This document shows positions 1 through 11,689 of a DNA stretch of 64,000 nucleotides, in pieces. Source of the DNA: Zoroaster sp. YZ-2022 (lineage: Eukaryota > Echinodermata > Asteroidea > Forcipulatida > Zoroasteridae); assembly GCA_029582265.1 (NCBI GenBank), contig CM055831.1, positions 24,628,682 to 24,692,681 on the forward strand, given 5' to 3'. Within the stretch, counting starts at the first letter, position 1, and each line of letters opens with the position of its first letter. Made by a program: the position numbers and the translations under genes. The notes under the pieces were generated by a model. That model searched no databases and was not told where the DNA came from. It worked only from the letters and a program-made list of their open reading frames with translations.

Positions 1-1099
1 TTGCTTTAAAATAGCCCCTAAAAAAGAATATGTCTAAAAATTGGAGTAAAAACAAAAGTGCAGAAACAATTTTGTAAATAGTGGACACCAAAGAGTTGGA
101 TAAAAACATTGTTTGAGATTACTTGGTTTGTATATTTGTTCGGACCGACTGAGAGTACACATTGTGCATGGATATTTTGTTTTCTAGCTCATTGTAAATA
201 GTTATACTGATTGAAACAAGACAAATATTTTGATGGGAAATAAGTGTAAAATTGCAAAGAAACTTCCGTTGAAATGGTAAAAAACTCACTTTTGAAGTCT
301 CGGATGAAGCCAGTGTGAATCACCAATCATACTTAAATATCCTGCAAGTACGTAATTCCTAAAATGTGTATAGAAGCTCAAGCCCAATTTATCTATCAAT
401 GTAACGGAAGAAGACTGTTGAACATGGGCGCCTTCAAAATTAATTAGCAGAAGTGTCCAGCCCTTATCTTCAATTAGCGTCAATCATAATTGAATTTCCC
501 AACACCCAGCCCAGAGCACAACATATGCTGCGAAACACCCTCAGTGGACCTCTGCTCTTGAATGACCACTGAGACTGAGTTTGTGGTTAATTACAAGAAG
601 AATTCCCATCAGAAATGAAATTCCCCAAATGGTTCGGAGCTTCCACCCGTACTCGGGCCCCCAGAACATGGCGTCTCGAGCCCATGCCCGATCCCAAGCT
701 AATAAGGTCTTACACGAAGCAATCGTTGCGGGTGGTCTGCAGCAGTGTGCTGTCATCAACAGTATCGTCACCCTGATATCATTAACAGTATGTGGAATGC
801 TTCAACGCCTGGCATTTTACCAATGATCTCAGTGCCAATAAGACAGGTGTTCACCCAGTTGCCCAAGGCATCGTTATATTAATTAGCGGCCTGATACTAG
901 GCACTGATCATGAAAATCCGCTTGATATAAGATGCGTAGGCCAATGATAAAGATGCCTCTTCCTAAACCTCAAAGTTTACCTACACAAACCATACACATA
1001 TCTTCAACTTTTATAATGGATCTAGCGTAACCAACATTCAAATCCTACCAAAACAAATGATTACCACATGCATTATCGTGTGAATAAGCGATAAAATAA
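1..1099. other. AT-rich noncoding sequence, probable intron
   Basis: No exon, tRNA-like head, tandem array or terminal inverted repeat was recognised. Short open frames on both strands have no recognisable domain. Confidence 0.5.
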
Positions 1100-1284
1100 A
1101 ACAGGGCATGGAATCGCTGACCTAGTTTGAGATGAACACGGTGACTGCAAATTACTGGCTCATTTATGCAGCAGCAATGGTAATATGACTTTATCATGTG
1201 GGGTATTATGGTCGTCACTCAGTTAATCCCAAAATAGCATTCCAATTCCATGCCCTGTTGATCGTGACAGTACTGGCCCTTTAA
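1100..1284. mobile_element. family G TTAA element, 5' truncated
   Basis: The sequence from ACAGGGCATGGAATCG to CCATGCCCTGTTGATCGTGA is an imperfect long inverted repeat. It ends in TACTGGCCCTTTAA, matching the right end of other G copies at 6763, 17628, 26985 and 35585. The outer left terminus (AGGGGCAGTATCGTCA) is missing. Confidence 0.75.
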
Positions 1285-1288
1285 TGTA

Positions 1289-1733
1289 TATGACATAAAA
1301 CACAATAAAGGGGACCACTTTGCATCCGTCACGTTAGCAGTTTTTCCAATGGTTATTTATTTTTAAGTACCTGAAACCGACCAAAAAGTGTTTCAACATG
1401 TCAATGGACATGCAGGCTTATACTAGAACTAATTTGAGTTGATTGATTGATTTATTTTATTTTTTTATTTTTTTTACCCTCAAATTTCCATAAAAATTGG
1501 ACGGAAAAAGTTACCTCACTTTTCCGTCCATTTATTGATGGAAATTTTAGGGTAATTAAAAAAATAATAGTAATAATCAACTCAAATTATCTTTAGGATA
1601 AGCATGCATGTCTATTCAAATGTTGAAATTCTTTTTTGGTGGTTTCAGATATTAAAACAAAAATTACAAACATTAGAAAAACTGCTAACGTGACGGTAGG
1701 AAAGTGGCCCCCTTTATTGTGTTTTATGTCATC
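1289..1733. mobile_element. long hairpin element P1 (foldback MITE)
   Basis: The arms are imperfect reverse complements over almost the full 445 bp. TGACATAAAACACAATAAAG on the left pairs with CTTTATTGTGTTTTATGTCA on the right. CGTCACGTTAGCAG pairs with CTGCTAACGTGACG, and AATTTGAGTTGATT with AATCAACTCAAATT. Near the centre GGACGGAAAAAGT faces ACTTTTCCGTCC across about six bases. No coding capacity is seen, so this is a non-autonomous foldback or MITE-type element. Confidence 0.8.
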
Positions 1734-1799
1734 TCTCTTTTTGAAGAGACTATGTACTCTAATAGAATAGTTTTGCCAACAATATCAATATGGTACCAT

Positions 1800-1960
1800 C
1801 CCTTTAAAACATAGTCAAAGTTCAAAGTTCATTTATTTCCACCGTAAAGCCAAAAAAAGTCTGGTTTCTGGTCATCATTCGGCTTCAAAATCGGTGCGGT
1901 GACGTGCTTTTTTCTCTTTTTTTCGGCCATCTTTTTTTTCTTTTTCTTTTTTTTGCTAAC
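1800..1960. mobile_element. family J fragment (one end only)
   Basis: Contains the J terminus GTCTGGTTTCTGGTCATC followed by CTTCAAAATCGGTGCGGTGA and T-rich sequence. It matches 7093-7180 and 63736-63830 and lacks the rest of J. Confidence 0.6.
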
Positions 1961-2077
1961 AGAGAAATACACCCATAGTTTTAGCCAGCAATACCTTTGG
2001 GTGTCTTTTGGACGCCCTGTTTGCTAAATGGACACCTTGTTTTCTAAATGGACACCTTGTTTTATTTCCAAAACACA

Positions 2078-2425
2078 TAATAATAATAATAATGTGTGGA
2101 CTTATATAGCGCACGTATCCACCAACTGAGTTGTGCTCAAGGCGCATATTATTACCCCTGCTCATAAGGCTCATAAATCATTCCTGAAACCATCTCAGCT
2201 CCCTGGGGATTATACAGCTCAATTGCTGCCATTACAGCGCATATAGGGCTAATCAACCAACTCTGCCCTCACAGGTACCCATTTAACCCCTGGGTGGAGA
2301 GAAGCAATTATGGTTAAGTGTCTTGCCCAAGGACACAAGTGTCACGGCCAGGATTCGAACCCACATTCTGCTGCTAGCACCAGAACTTGAGTCCGGTAAG
2401 CTAGACCGCTCGGCCACGACACTCC
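2078..2425 (-). mobile_element. tRNA-Leu-derived SINE, near full length
   Basis: Read on the - strand it starts with a tRNA-Leu-like head: A box TGGCCGAGCGGT, CTCAAGT anticodon loop, and a B box of GGTTCGAATCC type. A shared body follows (about 260 bp with CACCCAGGGGTTAAATGGG and TATAGCGCA-type words) and the copy ends in an (ATT)n tail at the low-coordinate end. Head-to-head with the copy at 2513. Confidence 0.9.
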
Positions 2426-2512
2426 ATATGAAAGTATTGGAAGTAAAATATTTATGGACGCCCTATACACAAATCCTGGCTTATACACTGGATAAATAAA
2501 AGTACAGAAAAG

Positions 2513-2853
2513 TACCGGATTCAAGTTCTGGTGTTAGCAACATAATGTGGGTTCGAATCACGGCCGTGACACTTGTGTCCTTGAGCAAGACACTTAATCA
2601 TAATTGCTTCTCTCCACCCAGGGGTTAAATGGGTACCTGTGAAGGCAGAGTTGGTTTGCTCTATATGCGCTAGAAATGGCAGCAATTGAGCTGTATACTC
2701 CCCAGGGAGCTGAGATGGTTTCAGGAATGATTTATGAGCCTTATGAGCCTTATGAGCCTTATGAGCAGGGATAATAATATAATGCGCCTTGAGCACCACT
2801 TAGTTGGTGGATACGTGCGCTATATAAATCCACACATTATTATTATTATTATA
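2513..2853 (+). mobile_element. tRNA-Leu-derived SINE, 5' truncated
   Basis: The copy begins within the anticodon arm (ACCGGATTCAAGTTCTGG), keeps the B box GGTTCGAATC, the body and the (ATT)n tail. It carries a local four-fold amplification of CTTATGAGC near 2737-2766. The missing A box means it could not be transcribed from its own Pol III promoter. Confidence 0.88.
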
Positions 2854-3062
2854 AATGCAAAATGATGGTTATTGGCCTTGCGTTTCGAACCTAGCAGGTT
2901 CATTTTCACATGCAAACTGAGACAGAATACAAACATTCATACATGAACACAAGAGTGAGCAGAAGTTAGTCCAGTGTGAAATGAGCACTGAAGGATTCAG
3001 TGTATAAAAAATGCAAATTATAACCATCAAAAACACACCCATACCTTCAACTTTTATAGTGC

Positions 3063-3398
3063 TTAACCCTCCTACTGTAGCTGCACTTTAGTGGGAAGTA
3101 GCTATAGTGGTCAAAACCAGTCAACTGCCTGTTTTGACCGTTGACCCAAATGTGCACACAGGGGCATTTTTGACTGGTTTTTCACTGTCATTTTGACCAC
3201 CCTGAACAATACCAGACAATGCTTTTACCAGTCAAGAATGATCGACTCATTTTGACCTGTAAATGTACTTACTACACGTAAGGTTTGACAGTGTTTGACT
3301 TTTAAGTGCACTAGATATACCATGGCAAGTATATCAACATTTTGACTGATTTTGATTGATTTTGATTGATTTTGATTCTTGCAGTCACAGAAGGGCTA
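3063..3398 (+). mobile_element. family C TTAA element
   Basis: Starts TTAACCCTCCTACTGTAGCT and ends GCAGTCACAGAAGGGCTAA. The interior is built from GTCAAAA and TTTTGAC words in both orientations, with a GATTTTGATT micro-repeat near 3355-3380. No coding potential. Confidence 0.85.
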
Positions 3399-3419
3399 AA
3401 TCCTGAATATTATCATATC

Positions 3420-3545
3420 ACTGTATACATTTTGGCCTACACTGAAGTATGCATAGCTTTCTGAGTGTCTTTGGAGAAAACTTCACAGGCAACTCGGGTG
3501 GGATTCGAACCACCCGATGCAAGAATCTCATCAACCCACTGTATA
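3420..3545 (-). mobile_element. fragment of second tRNA-like SINE family (V)
   Basis: On the + strand it reads TTCACAGGCAACTCGGGTGG followed by GATTCGAACC, the reverse complement of a B box. It resembles the arms at 43044-43426. Only the head region remains. Confidence 0.5.
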
Positions 3546-3967
3546 CATCTCAAAATGTTTTAAGAATATATTTATACACTAAAAATCAGTGTGTTTAAGC
3601 TCTAGACTAGTAGTGACTACTTTTCATGAGTACCAATATGAGTAAAGAAAAAGTAGTCAAATACTTTTCATGAGTAATTAGTAGTAATTACTACTCAATT
3701 GGTGTCACCGCAATTTGTCTTACTTATGCTCCTCACCATGCAAAGCTAATGTACAAGTCTTACTTATTGTATGTTCATTTCAATTCTTTGAGTTTTCAAG
3801 CAATATATCATAAAAATAACAAATCGAAATTCATTTATTTTATTTTTTTTTACGATTTTTTTTTACAGAAATTCATTATGGAAATTATTTCTTTAATTTA
3901 ACTAAAAAGGAGAGAGAAATATTTCAGTGGATAATTGATATTAGATATGAACTTAACACCAATAATA

Positions 3968-4017
3968 AGTTCACCATTTTGACTGATTTTCTGACCCTTG
4001 TAGTAGTAGGAGGGTCA
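3968..4017 (+). mobile_element. family C terminal fragment
   Basis: TTTTGACTGATTTTCTGACC runs into GTAGTAGTAGGAGGGTCAG, a degenerate copy of the end seen at 38978. Confidence 0.55.
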
Positions 4018-4186
4018 GAGGATTTAAGATAACAAAGATTCCAGTCAAATTGCATACCATATTCATTGTAATTTGAATAAGTAGTAAGATCATAAGCACC
4101 AATAAACTATACCGAAATTTAAAAAAAAAAATTCCCTGGCCTCACACACCAGCCTCGGGTCAGTTTCACAGAGCTGCTAAGCAGAG

Positions 4187-5183
4187 TTAACCCTAACCTT
4201 CCCAAATCCTCCAAAATCCTCTTTGCTAAAGTGAAGGATTTTGAAGGATTGAGGTTACATGCTACATGCTCTTTGCTAAAGTGAAGGATTTTGGAGGATT
4301 GAGGTTATTAGGCATACTTGCCTTTCCATGGTACATGTACATCCATGTTTGTTGTAGTGATTGCAAGGTCAGTGCTTGGGTCAGTGGACACTGTTCATTG
4401 CACCATGCATGAAGGGAGGGTCCCTGGCCATGTACATGTATCACAGATTAGAAACACATGTGTGCATACATGTCATGTGATTGCTTTACTACTGAAGGAT
4501 TTTGGAGGATTCAGGTTATGTGTAAGCAAATGGGCCTAGGGAATTAGGAAGGATTCAGGTTATGTGTAAGCAAATGGGCCTAGGGAGTTAGGAAGGATTC
4601 AGGTTATGTGTAAGCAAATGGGCCCAGGGAGTTAGAAAGGATTCAGGTTGTGTGTAAGCAAATGGGCCTTGGGAGTTAGAAAGGATTCAGGTTATGTGTA
4701 CGCAAATGGGCCTTGGGAGTTAGAAAGGATTCAGGTTATGTGTAAGCAAATAGGCCTTGGGAGTTATAAAGGATTCAGGTTATGTGTAAGCAAATGGGCC
4801 TAGGGAGTTAGGAAGGATTCAGGTTATGTGTAAGCAAATGGACCTAGGGAGTTAGGAAGGATTCAGGTTATGTGCATGTATACTGCATGGTGTTGTATTT
4901 TGATGGACTCAGTTCTGTATAGCCCAGACAGGGATACTTGACATGGGGCCGGGTGTCCCAATTCCAGCTAAGTCCCAACAGTTGGGTGGTAGTGTTACTG
5001 CATGGTGTTGTATTTTGATGGACTCAGTACTGTATAGCCCAGACAGGGATACTTGACATGGGGCCGGGTGTCCCAATTCCAGCTAAGTCCCAACAGTTGG
5101 GTGGTTGTGTTACTGCATGGTGTTGTATTTTGGTGGATTCATGAAGGGTCTTAGCCAAAATAGCTAGGGGGGGTTAGGGTTAA
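4187..5183 (+). mobile_element. composite TTAA element: family A left part with 44-bp array, family B right part
   Basis: Begins TTAACCCTAACCTTCCC and ends TAGGGGGGGTTAGGGTTAA. The left 700 bp match the A copies at 25338, 34405 and 59503. The right part matches family B at 24451: TGGACTCAG... then CAATTCCAGCTAAGTCC, present twice. It looks like two related elements joined between a single pair of ends. Confidence 0.8.
4493..4868 (+). repeat. 44-bp minisatellite inside family A, about 8 copies
   Basis: The unit reads AAGGATTCAGGTTATGTGTA then AGCAAATGGGCCTAGGGAGT and TAGG. Copies differ by a few substitutions. The same unit appears inverted at 34405 and 59506 and twice at 25655. Confidence 0.92.
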
Positions 5184-5189
5184 GACACA

Positions 5190-5725
5190 TAATTTTGTTT
5201 AAAACCATATATAGATGCAAATGTGCATTGGAATTTTTCTCCATCCCTAACTATAAAGTAAGGAAACATATCCAAGGAAAAATGTAGACATTCAGAGAAG
5301 TTATGGCTTATAAAGAAATCATCTTAAGAAATTCAGAGACGTACAGTAGTCATGTTAAATGTCACCTACTGCGTACATGTACACATATATTATGTATTAC
5401 TCTGAAGTGTAATACAATATCAGTCATCACTTAGTGAAGTATATTATAAAAGCATAAGATTGTAACCCAAGTCTCAATCCCAAGTCAGTTTTTAATTCAA
5501 TTCAATATTACATTTAGTATTCGCTTTTGGTAAAATATAGGGCTGTGCCCGGTATCCGGGTATCTGGATACCCGGCCGAAACTGTCATTACCCGTAAACG
5601 ACTTTTTAAAAATCGGACTTAACATTTGAGCGGAGTGAACATAAATCTCTCACTCTTGAATGCAGGCCTGCTTGAATGTTTACACTTCTACAGGCAATTA
5701 TCTTTAAATTCAAGAGATTATACTC
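5190..5725. other. noncoding sequence without recognised repeats
   Basis: AT-rich. The only structure seen is a short palindrome around 5553-5574 (ATCCGGGTATCTGGATACCCGG). Confidence 0.45.
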
Positions 5726-5727
5726 TT

Positions 5728-6090
5728 GGAGTGTCGTGGCCGAGCGGTCTAGCTTACCGGACTCAAGTTTTGGTGTTAGCAGCAGAATGTGGGTTCGAAT
5801 CCCGGCCGTGACACTTGTGTCCTTGAGCAAGACACTTAACCATAATTGCTTCTCTCCACCCAGGGGTTAAATGGGTACCTGTGAGGGCAGAGTTGGTTGA
5901 TTAGCCCTATATGCGCTGTAATGGCAGCAATTGAGCTGTATACTCCCCAGGGAGCTGAGATGGTTTCAGGAATGATTTATTAGCCTTATGAGCCTAATGA
6001 GCAGGGGTAATAATATGCACCTTGAGCACCACTCAGTTGGTGGATACGTGTGCTATATAAGTCCACACATTATTATTATTATTATTATTA
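5728..6090 (+). mobile_element. full-length tRNA-Leu-derived SINE
   Basis: The tRNA-like head at about 5731-5813 has A box TGGCCGAGCGGT, a CTCAAGT anticodon loop (CAA) and B box GGTTCGAATCC, and closes with a GTGTCGTGGC / GCCGTGACAC stem. The body is unrelated to tRNA and the copy ends in (ATT)n. It is interrupted exactly in its tail by the family D element at 6091. Confidence 0.93.
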
Positions 6091-6412
6091 TTAACCCTCC
6101 TATGTACAGTGCAGTTTGCCATAGAATTGTCAGACCTTTCAAAACCTTTCAAGTTTGCTGTACTGAAGGGTTTTGAAAGGTGAGAAAACTGTCTGACAAA
6201 AGGGACCTATGAAAGGTTTCGAAAGGTGTAACAACTCTCTGAACAAACTGGTGTTGAAATGTTTCAATACCTTTCAAAGGGTATTGAAAGGTGTGGTAGT
6301 TCAGTAGCAACAAATTCTGGAGGGTTTTAAAGGGTTCATACATTATTGATAGCCATTTTGCCAGTAAGCAGATTTTGAAAGGTTTTGAAAGGTCAAACCA
6401 TAGGAGGGTTAA
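6091..6412 (+). mobile_element. family D TTAA element
   Basis: Flanked by TTAA and bounded by CCCTCCTATG / CATAGGAGGG inverted ends. The interior consists of CTTTCAAAACCTTTCAA words and their complements, which can form several hairpins. Near-identical copies lie at 11690, 14752 and 44019. Confidence 0.92.
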
Positions 6413-6644
6413 TAAAGCCTTTGTAGTATTTTACCAACATTTGCCATACATTTTTCTGCAACTGTTTGTGATACATTGTATCCAATCATTAAGACTGCAA
6501 AGGGCCTGACAGTGGCTGCTTCAAACAACTTATCAAACCAGCAGCACAGGAGGAATGTTTGCCTAATTGTTTTAAACGACGCAGTAAAGAAAAGATCGAT
6601 TTAAGTATGGTATCCTTTGTATTAATAAAGGTAAATTTTTTTAC

Positions 6645-6766
6645 CATTTACAGTACATGTAAGGTTTGACAGTGTTTGACTTTTTAAGTGCACTAGATAT
6701 ACCTTGGCAAGTATATCAACATTTGGACTGATTTTTTTTTTACCCTTGCAGTCACAGAAGGCTTAA
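6645..6766 (+). mobile_element. family C right-end fragment
   Basis: Matches the last third of other C copies and ends GCAGTCACAGAAGGCTTAA. Its TTAA at 6763-6766 is also the left TTAA of the following G element. Confidence 0.75.
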
Positions 6767-6966
6767 AGGGGCAGTATCGTCATGATCAAAGCAGCCTTTC
6801 AACAGGGCATGGAATCAATGTCCTAGTTTAAGATGAACACAGTGACTGAAAATTACTGGATCATTTATGACTTTATCATGTGGGGTATTATGGTAGTCAC
6901 TCAGTTATCGCAAAATAGCACTCCGATTCCATGCCCTGTTGATCGTGATGATACTGGCCCTTTTTG
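6763..6966 (+). mobile_element. family G TTAA element
   Basis: Begins TTAAAGGGGCAGTATCGTCA and ends GATGATACTGGCCCTTTTTG (degenerate). The imperfect palindrome includes GGGCATGGAATC / GATTCCATGCCC. Confidence 0.85.
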
Positions 6967-7092
6967 AAGTGTATGCAGACTAATAGAATAGTTTGCCAAC
7001 AATATCAATGTGGTACCATCCCTTTAAAACATATATAGTAAAGGTTCAAAGTTCAAGGTTCAAAGTTTATTTCCACATGAAGGCCAAAAAGG

Positions 7093-8975
7093 TGTCTGGT
7101 TTCTGGTCATCAGTCGGTTTCAAAATCGGTGCAAAAATGTTTGTTTTTTTTCTCTTTTTTTTTGGTCAACAGGGAAATATGATGAAAATCCATTCTCCCA
7201 ATGAGGTTACCAATAGACCAATCCCACTCGGGAAACCCCTGGGTGACACCTGCACAAAAACCCCATTCTCCCAATGAGGCTACCAATAGACCAATCCCAC
7301 TCGGGAAACCCCTGGGTGACACCTGCACAAAAACCCCATTCTCCCAATGAGGCTACCAATAGACCAATCCCACTCAGGAAACCCCCCTGGGTGACACCTG
7401 CACAAAAACCCCATTCTCCCAATGAGGTTACCAATAGACCAATCCCACTCGGGAAACCCCTGGGTGACACCTGCACAAAAACCCCATTCTCCCAATGAGG
7501 TTACCAATAGACCAATCCCACTCAGGAAACCCCTGGGTGACACCTGCACAAAAACCCCATTCTCCCAATGAGGTTACCAATAGACCAATCCCACTCAGGA
7601 AACCCCTGGGTGACACCTGCACAAAAACCCCATTCTCCCAATGAGGTGACCAATAGACCAATCCCACTCAGGAAACCCCCTGGGTGACACCTGCACAAAA
7701 ACCCCATTCTCCCAATGAGGCTACCAATAGACCAATCCCACTCGGGAAACCCCTGAGTGACACCTGCACAAAAACCCCATTCTCCCAATGAGGTGACCAA
7801 TAGACCAATCCCACTCGGGAAACCCCCTGGGTGACACCTGCACAAAAACCCCATTCTCCCAACGAGGTTACCAATAGACCAATCCCACTCGGGAAACCCC
7901 TGGGTGACACCTGCACAAAAACCCCATTCTCCCAACGAGGTTACCAATAGACCAATCCCACTCGGGAAACCCCTGGGTGACACCTGCACAAAAACCCCAT
8001 TCTCCCAACGAGGTTACCAATAGACCAATCCCACTCGGGAAACCCCTGGGTGACACCTGCACAAAAACCCCATTCTCCCAATGAGGTTACCAATAGACCA
8101 ATCCCACTCGGGAAACCCCTGGGTGACACCTGCACAAAAACCCCATTCTCCCAATGAGGTTACCAATAGACCAATCCCACTCGGGAAACCCCTGGGTGAC
8201 ACCTGCACAAAAACCCCATTCTCCCAATGAGGTTACCAATAGACCAATCCCACTCGGGAAACCCCTGGGTGACACCTGCACAAAAACCCCATTCTCCCAA
8301 TGAGGCTACCAATAGACCAATCCCACTCGGGAAACCCCTGGGTGACACCTACACAAAAACCCCATTCTCCCAATGAGGCTACCAATAGACCAATCCCACT
8401 CGGGAAACCCCTGCACAAAAACCCCATTCTCCCAATGAGGCTACCAATAGACCAATCCCACTCGGGAAACCCCTGGGTGACACCTGCACAAAAACCCCAT
8501 TCTCCCAATGAGGCTACCAATAGACCAATCCCACTCGGGAAACCCCTGAGTGACACCTGCACAAATAACTTTTACCATCATGTTAACTTTTGCTGTAAGA
8601 ATGCATTAGAAACTATTCTTTTATTAGTAGACCAGCCTTCCTATATTTCATATTACACTCATTGCAAAAGGACAATAACTTGTAGATAAAATGTAAGTAG
8701 ATTCTCAGTAGCTTATAAACTTATGTAATTTCATCTATTTCTTTTTTTTTCAAAATGTACTAAATGTTTACATAACTTTCCCATATATACAAAGTATGGT
8801 GGCTAAGAGAGGCCTCACAAATCGGGCAAACATTCATACCCCTATGTGAAAATGTCATTTAAAACACAGCGCAGCAGAATTCCAATCGATCCAGCAAGTT
8901 TGGCTTGTAATTGGACATCGTTTCATAGCAAAAACAAAGAAAATAAAAAACAGGAGACCTTTTTTTTTGCCTAAA
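7093..8975. mobile_element. family J element split by the 73-bp tandem array
   Basis: The J terminus GTCTGGTTTCTGGTCATC lies at 7094, and J sequence runs to GGGAAATATGATG near 7184. J resumes at about 8779 with CAAAGTATGGTGGCTAAGAG and continues to TCATAGCAAAAACAAAG. In the unsplit copy at 63736 these two parts are adjacent (GGGAAATATAATGCCC...), so about 1.6 kb including the array lies inside J here. Confidence 0.75.
7192..8565. repeat. 73-bp minisatellite, about 19 copies
   Basis: The unit contains CCCATTCTCCCAATGAGG, then TTACCAATAGACCAATCCCA, CTCGGGAAACCCCTGGGTGA and CACCTGCACAAAAA. Copies are highly uniform, with single-base variants and a shortened copy near 8400-8424. Period 73 is not a multiple of three, so every frame is opened in turn; the resulting long open frames are artefacts. 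Confidence 0.96.
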
Positions 8976-8979
8976 ACAA

Positions 8980-11685
8980 ATGAATACAGAATACAGTCAC
9001 GTATTTATAACGAGGAGTATTATTGTAAAGCTGACTAAAACTCCGCCCATAAATACCAAACTTGACATCAAGAATCTTGATGAAAAACATGGGAGGGGGG
9101 GTGGGATTTCAAAAGTCTGGTTGGGGGGTTTTGATTGTAAATCATGCCACAACCCAGTGACCGACTCTCAAGACCTCTTATCTGATAGTTCAGAACTATT
9201 CAAGATGATATCACCAAATATTATAAACTTTCTCGCACGCACGTGTACTCATTTTCACCACCAATTAAACATGCGATGTACCTCTTCACAGTGAGTCATA
9301 CACCAGGACCGTGTCATTAATGTTTTTTTAATTGATTATTAAAAACTTCTAATTAATGACTAATGATTTTCACAGTAGGGCGTGTCTGACATGTTCGGAG
9401 TCTTGGCCAGAGTCCAATAGTGTAGAACATGTTCAGACACGATATGTTATCAGTATCCGGTGTATCTGGTATATCAGATGGTGAATGTCGTCCGAGTTGA
9501 TTTAATTTGTTTGGGGAAATGAAACACATTTGGAGCCTTTGTGAAGATCAACTCATCATCCCAAGAGAAAAGTACAATTGGATATGCAGAACTTTTCTCG
9601 GCTCAATTTAACATCAGTTTTTTTCCCCTCCATCTTTTTTTTTACGACGGCATTGTGGCGGGAAAAGTTATTCCAAAGCAAGGGTATCGATTACTTTATC
9701 GATATATCAACGTACAAAAGTGAACTAGTTTTATCAATCAGGATACATTCAGATTAGTACTTTCATGTACTTTAGCCCAAATAAATTTGATGTCGTAAAA
9801 ACTTGTTGTTTTACAACATGTGGGAGGTGTTTGATATTCGTATCAAGTCACGCCCTTTCGCCCATTTCGGTAATCCTTTTCATGAAGCAAAAACCAATCA
9901 ATAAAACTGTTTATTTTTCAATAACACGATGAGGATGATTTGTCATGATGATACTGGCAGGTAATATGAGCTTGTGTCGTGACATTTTCCTTGGCAGCCA
10001 TATGCAGTATAGCTTAGTCTGCTCCCCACGTAGTTATAACTCCTCATAATGTGAAGAGATCTGTACAGAGTAACATGCTTTATAGCCGCATTAAACATAA
10101 TTTGTGTTCTTTTCCCAATTGTTCCTCAACCATGCATGCGGTAATTTTCAACAGTCATGCGATTTGATGAGTAACGGATAAAAAGCAACCCACGTAGGTG
10201 TCGGTCTGGTCCCCCGACAGCCAATTTTTAATCACTATGAACAATTGAAAGGCACCAGTCTAATTTTGGACACAAGCCGTACTTTGTGTTCCCCGTAGAC
10301 CTGTGTACTAGAGATGCTAAGATGAAGGTTGATTACTGGGGGTATTTCCAGCGTTGATTGGTCTAAGATTGTCTTGGATCACAGAGAAACACCAATCATG
10401 AGTAGGAATACAAGGTTACCAAGGGGGCCCGACCTGTAGAAGATTTCTCAGAGAAGTTCATGAGTTGAAGAATGATAATAGCAAGTTTAAACCACCCCCC
10501 CCCCCATAAAAAGAAAATTGCAGGGGTCAGATTTGTCCAGATTTGTCTAGATTTTCGGATCATACCCATGTAATTGGCCAAAAGAAAACCCCAATTCCCA
10601 AAGTCATGGTTCAACTCCCAAATTATGGCTAGCATTCCACCCCCACCTCAAATGATCAATTTCTGCTTGTTCATACGCACTCCTGTTTCAAACATATTGT
10701 GGGTCAATGTCGTAGTCGATTTCACAAACCTTGTTGTGGAGTGGACCAAGGCGATTAATGGAACGATTTCCCGGGCGTGGGTGTGTATCATCTCACAAGC
10801 TATATAAATTTGATGTTTGGTAATTACGATGTTCCTGATGCATTGAAGATATTTATTTAGTTTTTTCATATATGCTGTGTTGTCATGGATGGCCAGCGAG
10901 GGTATATTTTCATCGCATTTTTCTCCATTAATAACGAAATGAAAAATCCCCAGAGAGCTAACACAACACTTTGGGATTGTCTGTCATACCTCATCCAGTA
11001 TATTCCACATACAAATTGGCAGCGTGTCAGCAACAAAACTGCTTCGAAGATTAATGATATTTTTTCACACAAAGTTCATTTCAGTAAATTTGAAAATCTT
11101 GGGAAAATATACCAATTATATTTTTCCAGAGTCATTTTGTGTTTACAAATTTGTTTTCCCCCAGAACCAAACCTATTAAAACTCATTACAAATTTTACAT
11201 AAAGCTCCTGCATGGATTGAACTTGCCCCATGCAAAGATTCAAGTCTTATTGATTGTGTTATTTTTATACTCTGTGAGCAATTGAGCAAACCACGGTTAT
11301 TTATCATCGATGTTTAAGATTTACAACATTGTTCTAACACTTTATCCAATAGCCCTCAAAGGAGCCCCCCGCGTAACCTTTCCTTGTCTGGGTCACGGGC
11401 CGTGCTCCCAGCCCGCAGCTCACGCTTCTGCATCAGCTGGTATCGCAAATAGCCAAGAATATGATATGTTTATGTCGCGATGCATCATGCCTTGTTAGCC
11501 CAGAGGGTCCCTGACACTTTGGAATGGCGATGCCTATGATGATATCGAACAGGCATCGGAGAATTCCAGACATAACAGATTCCTTGCTGAATATATATTG
11601 CCGAAACACGGGGGAAATTTCAAGGAGTGGATACTGGGAGAGGATCGAACTTAGTTCCATGCTAAGCACATTTTACCAGAATATT
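8980..11685. other. long noncoding stretch, mostly unique
   Basis: No exon with convincing splice sites and no tandem array or tRNA-like head was seen. It includes a poly-C run near 10494-10504 and scattered short open frames without known motifs. Confidence 0.5.
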
Positions 11686-11689
11686 ATTG

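Noticed and set aside
5731..5813. Functional tRNA-Leu(CAA) gene
   Set aside because: A and B boxes are present, but the same head is repeated at many loci and always runs into the SINE body; the arms are also imperfect for a working tRNA.
7207..8562. Long overlapping open frames on both strands (up to 155 residues)
   Set aside because: They arise from the 73-bp array: the same peptide block recurs in shifted frames, with no domain, splice or start context.
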